From assembly GCF_036345255.1 (NCBI RefSeq), contig NZ_CP107783.1, positions 8,549,001-8,613,000 on the forward strand: a stretch of 64,000 nt of DNA, written 5' to 3'. The stretch comes from Streptomyces sp. NBC_00569 (GTDB taxonomy: Bacteria > Actinomycetota > Actinomycetes > Streptomycetales > Streptomycetaceae). Made by a program: the position numbers and the translations under genes. Positions 59,132 to 64,000 of the stretch are shown here, in pieces. Each line of letters opens with the position of its first letter. Position 1 is the stretch's first letter. The notes under the pieces are model-generated. The model ran no database searches. It was not told the origin of the DNA and saw only the letters and a program-made list of their open reading frames with translations.

Positions 59132-60169
59132 TCAGTCGGCCGGGGGAAGTTCGCCCGAGCCGCGGGTGATCAGCCGGGTCGGCAGCTCGATCCGCTCCGG
59201 CACCGGCGACACCCCGTCGAGCTGCCGGAACAGCCGTTCGGCGGCCGTGCGGCCCAGCTGCGCGGCGTCCTGCGCGACGACCGTCACGCCCGGGCGCAGC
59301 AGATCGCCCAGCTCGATGTCGTCGAAGCCGACGAGCGCCACAGGGCGGTCCATCTCGGACAGCACTCGTACGACGGTCACCGTCACACGGTTGTTGCCCG
59401 CGAAGATCGCCGTGACCGGATCGGGGCCCGCGAGCATCTCCTCCGCGGCGCGTCGCACCCGCTCCGGATCGGTCACGCCGAGCGACATCCAGGCGTCCTC
59501 GACGTCTGTCCCGGCGTCCTCCATCGCGGTCCGGTAGCCGCGCAGACGCTCGGCGGCGGTGTGGATGCGGGGCTGGTCGCCGATGAAGCCGATGCGACGG
59601 TGGCCGTGCGCGATCAGGTGCGCGACGCCGTCACGCGCGCCGCCGAAGCTGTCGGACAGGACCACGTCCGCGTCGATCTTCCCGGCGGGACGGTCGACGA
59701 ACACGGTCGCGACACCGGCGGCGATCTCGGGCTCCAGGTAACGGTGGTCGTCGCCGGCCGGGATGATCACGAGCCCGTCCACCCGGCGGGCGCAGAGCGC
59801 GAGGACGAGCTCCTGCTCGCGCTCCGGGTCCTCGGCGCTCGACCCGTTGATGAGCAGCGCGCCATGGGCGCGGGCGACCTCCTCGACGGCGCGGCTCAGC
59901 GGTCCGTAGAACGGGTCGGCCAGATCCTCGAGCACCAGGCCGATGCTCGCGGTCCTGCCCTTGCGCAGGACGCGCGCGCTGTCGTTGCGACGGAAACCCA
60001 GGGCCTCGATGGCCTCCTGGACGCGGCGTTCGGTGTCGGGGGTGACCCCCGCTTCGCCGTTCACGACGCGGGACACCGTCTTGAGGCCGACTCCGGCGCG
60101 CGCCGCGACGTCCTTCATGGTCGGGCGGTTGCCGTAACGGCTGTCGGGGCGGCGGGCGGTGCGGTCCAC
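59132..60169 (-). CDS. LacI-family transcriptional regulator
   Basis: 345 residues from GTG 60169. HTH and hinge: PTMKDVAARAGVGLKTVSRV then VNGEAGVTPDTERRVQEAIE; sugar-binding domain ASIGLVLEDLADPFYGPLSR, FVDRPAGKIDADVVLSDSFG, GHRRIGFIGDQPRIHTAAER, ALVGFDDIELGDLLRPGVTV. Divergent from the ROK sugar kinase, with a 12-bp palindrome between, so it probably represses the kinase and perhaps the nearby galactosidase or ABC genes. Confidence 0.94.
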   Translation of the reverse strand: MDRTARRPDSRYGNRPTMKDVAARAGVGLKTVSRVVNGEAGVTPDTERRVQEAIEALGFRRNDSARVLRKGRTASIGLVLEDLADPFYGPLSRAVEEVARAHGALLINGSSAEDPEREQELVLALCARRVDGLVIIPAGDDHRYLEPEIAAGVATVFVDRPAGKIDADVVLSDSFGGARDGVAHLIAHGHRRIGFIGDQPRIHTAAERLRGYRTAMEDAGTDVEDAWMSLGVTDPERVRRAAEEMLAGPDPVTAIFAGNNRVTVTVVRVLSEMDRPVALVGFDDIELGDLLRPGVTVVAQDAAQLGRTAAERLFRQLDGVSPVPERIELPTRLITRGSGELPPAD

Positions 60170-60253
60170 GGTGGGCTGTCCTGTCCTGTCGTCGCTGCGG
60201 TTCCAGGGGGTTCATGATGCTGTATGGGGATGTGGCGTCGAGCATAGGCCCTG

Positions 60254-60265
60254 GACAACGTTGTC
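60254..60265. promoter_or_regulatory. LacI operator candidate
   Basis: GACAACGTTGTC, a perfect 12-bp palindrome with the central CG step usual for LacI-family sites, lies between the divergent LacI and ROK kinase starts (85 and 66 bp away). Confidence 0.7.
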
Positions 60266-60330
60266 AGATGCGCGAGAGACTATCCATCGCATTCTCTCGA
60301 CCTGCCATTTCACCAGGGGACCTCACACTG

Positions 60331-61278
60331 ATGCAGACCGACCTCGTCGCCGCGCTCGACATCGGCGGCACCAAGATCGCCGGGGCCCTGGTGGACGACC
60401 ACGGCCGCATCCTGCTGCGCGCGCAGCGGCCGACTCCGGCCAAGGAGGACGGGAACACGGTGATGCGGGCCGTCGAGGACGTGCTGCGCGAACTGACCGC
60501 AGCGCCGCTGTGGGTGCGGGCGGGGGCCGTGGGCATCGGGAGCGCGGGTCCGGTGGACGCCTCCACGGGCACGGTGAGTCCGGTCAACGTGCCTGGCTGG
60601 CGCGACTTCCCGCTCGTGGACCGGGTCCGCGCGGTCACCGGGGGCCTGCCGGTCGAACTGGTCGGGGACGGCGTGGCGATGACGGCGGCCGAGCACTGGC
60701 AGGGCGCTGCGCAAGGCCATGACAACGCGCTGTGCATGGTCGTCTCCACCGGCGTCGGCGGCGGCCTGATCCTCGGAGGCAAGCTGCACCCGGGGCCCAC
60801 CGGCAACGCGGGCCACATCGGCCACATCAGCGTGGATCTGGACGGGGACCCGTGTCCGTGCGGGGCGCGCGGCTGCGTCGAGCGGATCGCGAGCGGGCCG
60901 AACATCGCGCGCCGCGCGCTGGACAGCGGTTGGCGCCCCGGCGCGGACGGTGACGTGTCGGCCGCGGCGGTGGCCGCGGCCGCGCGCGAGGGCGACAAGG
61001 TGGCCATCGCCTCCTTCGAACGTGCCGCCCAGGCGCTCGCGGCGGGCATCGCCGCGACGGCCACGCTCGTGGAGATCGACATCGCGGTGATCGGCGGGGG
61101 AGTGGCGAAGGCGGGAGAGGTACTCTTCGCGCCCCTGCGCCGCTCGCTGCGCGACTACGCGACGCTGTCGTTCGTGCAGCGCCTCACGGTGGCCCCGGCC
61201 CGCATGGGCACGGACGCGGGCCTCGTCGGCGCGGCAGCGGCGGCGCTCACACGCGACCGGGACGTGTCGGCGCTCTGA
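60331..61278 (+). CDS. ROK-family sugar kinase (glucokinase-like)
   Basis: 315 residues from ATG 60331 with AGGGGA ten bases upstream. Phosphate-1 VAALDIGGTKIAGALVDDHG, phosphate-2 MVVSTGVGGGLILGGKLHPG, the ROK His/Glu loop NAGHIGHISVDLDGDPCPC and zinc motif CPCGARGCVER, adenosine motif IAVIGGGVAKAGEVLF. No N-terminal HTH, so a kinase rather than a repressor. Phosphorylates glucose or a related hexose; with alpha-galactosidase nearby, galactoside-derived sugars are plausible. Confidence 0.92.
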   Translation: MQTDLVAALDIGGTKIAGALVDDHGRILLRAQRPTPAKEDGNTVMRAVEDVLRELTAAPLWVRAGAVGIGSAGPVDASTGTVSPVNVPGWRDFPLVDRVRAVTGGLPVELVGDGVAMTAAEHWQGAAQGHDNALCMVVSTGVGGGLILGGKLHPGPTGNAGHIGHISVDLDGDPCPCGARGCVERIASGPNIARRALDSGWRPGADGDVSAAAVAAAAREGDKVAIASFERAAQALAAGIAATATLVEIDIAVIGGGVAKAGEVLFAPLRRSLRDYATLSFVQRLTVAPARMGTDAGLVGAAAAALTRDRDVSAL

Positions 61279-61295
61279 GGCGCGGGTCCTGACGT

Positions 61296-61400
61296 CTGTA
61301 CGTCCGTACGCCCTCACATCACCCGTACGTCCGTACGCCCTTCACATCGTCCGTGCGTCTGTAAGCCCTGCACGTCGTCCGTGCGTCTTCACGCCGCTCC
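61296..61400. repeat. 28-bp tandem repeat, about 3.8 copies
   Basis: Units at 61296-61322 (27 bp), 61323-61350, 61351-61378 and 61379-61400 (partial) share CCGTACGTCCGTACGCCC or close variants followed by TTCACATCGT-like ends. They lie between the ROK kinase stop and the shared terminator. Confidence 0.8.
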
Positions 61401-61412
61401 AGGGCCGGCCGG

Positions 61413-61444
61413 AGCCGGGGCGGGACATGTGGCCCGCCCCGGCT
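61413..61444. terminator. Bidirectional terminator, ROK kinase/alpha-galactosidase
   Basis: AGCCGGGGCGGG (61413-61424) pairs perfectly with CCCGCCCCGGCT (61433-61444) around an eight-base loop, between convergent genes. Confidence 0.82.
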
Positions 61445-61457
61445 CACGGGTGACGCG

Positions 61458-63524
61458 CTAGCAGGACAGCGTCGCGTCCGCCCAGTCCGCGTGGTCGGAG
61501 TCCACGCCGTCGCCTGCGTCGGTCACCACGAGGCGTACCGCCTGTGCCCCGCTCACGTCGGCCGACAGCGGCTCGGCCTCGTCCGCGTTGGTGAGGGTGC
61601 CGGTGGAGGCCACCTTCTTGCCGTCGGCCCAGATCTCGAACGTCACGGTGCCCTTCGTGCCCTTCTCGTCGTCGACGCCCACACTCGCGCTGACGCGTTC
61701 GCACGAGCCGCCCGTGTAGTACTCGACGGCGCTGTCCGCGTGCACGCCGAGCCCCTTCTGGTGGACGACGCCGCCGATGGTGATCGGATGCCCGTCGCCC
61801 GCGGCGCTCTCCCCGTTGCTGGTGTTGCGCTCGACGGGCCCGTACCCGTTCGTCGTGGACATCCACGGCAGATCGCCCAGTGACGACGCCCCGGCCGGTG
61901 GTGCGACCACCACGTGCGCGGTCAGCGGCAGCACGCTCTGGGCGCGCACACCGCCCGGCGAGCGGTAGGTGGCCTTGAGGGACAGGTCGTACGCTCCCGT
62001 CGCGGTCCCCGCCGGCGCGGTCACGCTCCATGACGTGGTGAGAGCCTTGCCCGTCGGTACGGATCCGGCGCCGGTCGGCGAGGCCGGCCTGACGCTCCAC
62101 CCGGAGGGCCCGCTCAGCGCGACGGACACCTGGCGGGCGGGCGTGCGGCCCAGATCGGTGACGGACGTCGTGAGCCGGACGGCCTTGCCGGCTTCGACGA
62201 ACGGCGCGCCGCCCAGGCCGAGTTCGACGGCGGGCGGGTTCGCGGCCCACTTGCCGTCGGCGGCCACCCGTACCAGTACGGTCCCGTGCGCGGGCACGGT
62301 CGCCGAGATGGTCCCGGCCGTGTTGTAGCTCTTGTGCTGCCACAGGTCGCGCAGCGTGTAGGCGCTCGCTCGCGGCAGGCCGACCGTGTCGGCCGACGTG
62401 GCGATCCGCTGCGCGTCGCCCGACTCGTTGAAGAGGGCGACGACGCGGCTGCCGTCCTTCATCTCCTTGGCGACGACCCAGCGCCCGCCCTCGGAGGAGA
62501 GCACCGTGCCCTGCTTGCCCAGCGGGTCCTGGTCGACCGCGATGACGTCGCGGTTGCTGAGGATGTCGAGGGTCTCGGCGGAGGCCTTGCGCAGATCGGT
62601 GCCGATGAGCAGCGGTGAGGCCATGATGGACCACATCGAGAAGTGCGTGCGGTACTCGGTCGCGGTCATGCCGCCGTTGCCGACCTCGAGCATGTCGGGG
62701 TCGTTCCAGTGCCCGGGCCCCGCGTACTGCGCGAGCGGCAGGTTCTGCTTCATCAGGGAGAGCATCGAGCCCCAGCTGTCACTGATGTCACCGGTGGTAC
62801 GCCACAGATGGCCGACGTCGGCCGCCCATTCCCACGGTTTGTTGGATCCCCATTCGCAGAGGCTGTAGACGATGGGCCGTCCCGTGGCCTTCAGGGCGTC
62901 ACGCATCGTGCGGTAGCGCTGCTTGGCGTCGACGCCCTGGTTGTTGCAGTTGTCGTACTTGAGGTAGTCGACGCCCCAGTCGGCGAACTGCTGGGCGTCG
63001 CTGTACTCGTGACCCAGGCCGCCGGGGAAGCCGATGTCGCTGCACGTCTTGGTGCCGGCGCTCGTGTAGATGCCGAGTTTGAGGCCCTTGGAGTGGACGT
63101 AGTCGGCGACGGCCTTGATGCCGTGGGGGAAGCGCGCGGGGTCCGGCACGAGCTTGCCGTTCGCGTCGCGCTGCGGCAGGGCCCAGCAGTCGTCGAGGTT
63201 GACGTACTGATAGCCCGCGGCCTTGAGGCCCTTGTCGACGAAGATGTCGGCGATGCCCTCGACCATCGCCTCGTTGAACTCGGCGCGGCAGTGCGTCGAG
63301 TTCCAGTTGTTGAAGCCCATGGGCGGGGTCAGCGCGAGCCCGTCGTCGAGCGTGGGCGAGGCATCCTGAGCACTTGCGCCCGGTGATCCGGACGCGCCGG
63401 ATTCCGGCGGGTCGGCGACCGCGGCCGGTGCCGTGACGCCCGCGGCACACAGCAGCCCGGTGGCCAACGCTCCGACGATTCTTCGGCGGATGGTGCGAGA
63501 GGTGCGGGTGGGAAGGTGACGCAT
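61458..63524 (-). CDS. Secreted GH27 alpha-galactosidase with NPCBM domain
   Basis: 688 residues from ATG 63524, GGAGG upstream. Signal peptide IRRRIVGALATGLLCAAGVT ending near AVADP. GH27 catalytic domain ALTPPMGFNNWNSTHCRAEF, YQYVNLDDCWALPQRDANGK, nucleophile Asp in WGVDYLKYDNCNNQG, acid/base Asp in TTGDISDSWGSMLSLM, HWNDPDMLEVGNGGMTATEY. Then a beta C-terminal domain, an Ig-like NEW3-type segment (ARQVSVALSGPSGWSV), and a C-terminal NPCBM carbohydrate-binding domain (VHQKGLGVHADSAVEYYTGG). Removes alpha-galactosyl ends outside the cell. Divergent from a solute-binding protein gene. Confidence 0.95.
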   Translation of the reverse strand: MRHLPTRTSRTIRRRIVGALATGLLCAAGVTAPAAVADPPESGASGSPGASAQDASPTLDDGLALTPPMGFNNWNSTHCRAEFNEAMVEGIADIFVDKGLKAAGYQYVNLDDCWALPQRDANGKLVPDPARFPHGIKAVADYVHSKGLKLGIYTSAGTKTCSDIGFPGGLGHEYSDAQQFADWGVDYLKYDNCNNQGVDAKQRYRTMRDALKATGRPIVYSLCEWGSNKPWEWAADVGHLWRTTGDISDSWGSMLSLMKQNLPLAQYAGPGHWNDPDMLEVGNGGMTATEYRTHFSMWSIMASPLLIGTDLRKASAETLDILSNRDVIAVDQDPLGKQGTVLSSEGGRWVVAKEMKDGSRVVALFNESGDAQRIATSADTVGLPRASAYTLRDLWQHKSYNTAGTISATVPAHGTVLVRVAADGKWAANPPAVELGLGGAPFVEAGKAVRLTTSVTDLGRTPARQVSVALSGPSGWSVRPASPTGAGSVPTGKALTTSWSVTAPAGTATGAYDLSLKATYRSPGGVRAQSVLPLTAHVVVAPPAGASSLGDLPWMSTTNGYGPVERNTSNGESAAGDGHPITIGGVVHQKGLGVHADSAVEYYTGGSCERVSASVGVDDEKGTKGTVTFEIWADGKKVASTGTLTNADEAEPLSADVSGAQAVRLVVTDAGDGVDSDHADWADATLSC

Positions 63525-63625
63525 CGTTACGTTCCTCCGTACTCGCGAAAGGTGGGGTGACGTCATGTTCGCGTCAGTGGCGCGCGTTTACGGTAGGCCG
63601 TGTTGGACTCTGTTGGAAGAGATGC

Positions 63626-63638
63626 GGTAACGGTTGCC
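63626..63638. promoter_or_regulatory. LacI-like palindrome between galactosidase and ABC gene
   Basis: GGTAACGGTTGCC is an almost symmetric 13-mer (GGyAACsGTTrCC). It lies 102 bp upstream of the galactosidase and 96 bp upstream of the binding-protein gene. Its AACnGTT centre differs from the AACGTT site at 60254, so a different regulator is possible. Confidence 0.45.
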
Positions 63639-63733
63639 CGATGTCCCGTCAGAACCCTTGACCATCTCGGGAGTTGGGAGTGGGATCCAACCTCGCGTTC
63701 GGTTGTGTTGGGTTGCGGCCCCAGGAGGGGGAC

Positions 63734-64000
63734 ATGGCACAGTCATCGTTCTACGGTTCTGGTGCGCCCGGGAGCGCGACAGGACATCGGATGTCCCGTC
63801 GGGGTCTCCTGCGGGGTGCGGCGGTGGGCGCCGGTGCGCTCACGCTTCCGGCACTGCTCACCGCGTGCGGGGACGGCCCGGGCGGCGACAAGAAGACCGT
63901 CACCGTGGGGTCCAACTCCTCGGACGAGGTGCCGAAGAAGGCGTTCGCGGCGGCCTTCACGGCGTACGAGAAGAAGTCCGGCAAGAAAGTCGACGTCAAC
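63734..64000 (+). CDS. ABC transporter sugar-binding lipoprotein (3' end outside window)
   Basis: 89 codons visible from ATG 63734, AGGAGGGGG just upstream, open to the window end. Signal region HRMSRRGLLRGAAVGAGALT then LPALLTACGDGPGG: a twin-arginine-like SRRGLL motif and a lipobox LLTAC, so a Tat-exported lipoprotein. The mature start VTVGSNSSDEVPKKAFAAAF resembles family 1 extracellular solute-binding proteins of carbohydrate ABC importers. Divergent from the alpha-galactosidase, so it likely captures the released sugars; permease genes should follow. Confidence 0.8.
   Translation, partial: MAQSSFYGSGAPGSATGHRMSRRGLLRGAAVGAGALTLPALLTACGDGPGGDKKTVTVGSNSSDEVPKKAFAAAFTAYEKKSGKKVDVN

Noticed and set aside
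61296..61400. CRISPR-like array
   Set aside because: 28-bp units abut directly and there are no unique spacers.

Overview
The window looks like chromosomal DNA of a Streptomyces or close relative. It has very high GC with strong third-position bias, many GTG starts, GTGA/ATGA stop-start overlaps, and typical Streptomyces families (FprA-like reductase, DUF2630, DUF4395, DUF6421, LVIVD/DUF305 pair, short sulfur-type leader peptide, actinobacterial EtfBA). I saw no rRNA, tRNA or CRISPR array. All names come from reading the translated sequence; no database search was run.

Layout. 1-3.4 kb: a tyrosine integrase gene lies between two closely related FUSC membrane-protein genes, the first cut by the window edge. 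3.7-10.3 kb: nitric oxide synthase oxygenase, a lactonase-fold beta-propeller, then a leftward set (BNR-repeat protein, uracil-DNA glycosylase, BadF/NAGK-type kinase, CbiX-like chelatase). 10.4-11.4 kb: decayed remnants of a peptide ABC transporter and a ROK regulator beside an intact M81 peptidase. 13-24.5 kb: mostly housekeeping and accessory genes (L31 type B, OYE-type reductase with ArsR regulator, NCS2 permease, ferredoxin reductase, DUF305 lipoprotein, LVIVD secreted protein, TetR, PAP2, M56 peptidase). 24.7-27 kb: FUSC-MarR operon.

27.4-40.1 kb is the most unusual part. Truncated pieces of an M20 peptidase, an SSS symporter and an amidohydrolase abut a tnpB-only IS605-type element with end hairpins. 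Beyond it lie a cytosolic-looking penicillin-acylase-family Ntn hydrolase and a leftward operon of DUF917-2, HyuA-2, NCS1 permease, HyuA-1 and DUF917-1, with a divergent PucR-type regulator. A 60-codon scar between DUF917-2 and HyuA-2 shows that the DUF917/HyuA pair was once duplicated again and then mostly deleted. I read this as a catabolic locus for a cyclic amide or (thio)hydantoin-like nitrogen compound; the substrate is unknown.

40-57 kb: type II NADH dehydrogenase, VOC and GNAT proteins, GDPD, a 41-residue membrane peptide missed by length filters, PadR with divergent LLM oxidoreductase plus esterase, DUF6421/SDR/threonine aldolase operon, transglutaminase plus B3/B4 protein behind a long inverted repeat, PlsC, DUF4395/thioredoxin, a leader peptide in front of a flavin reductase, EtfBA, and a DUF6986 lyase. 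57.4-64 kb: Ser/Thr kinase with a secreted C-terminal domain, then a sugar block (LacI, ROK sugar kinase, GH27 alpha-galactosidase, and the start of a solute-binding lipoprotein cut by the window end).

Several intergenic spaces carry short tandem repeats (14, 18, 28 and 43 bp units), often starting at or just after a stop codon. Palindromic operator candidates sit in front of many regulator-linked genes.
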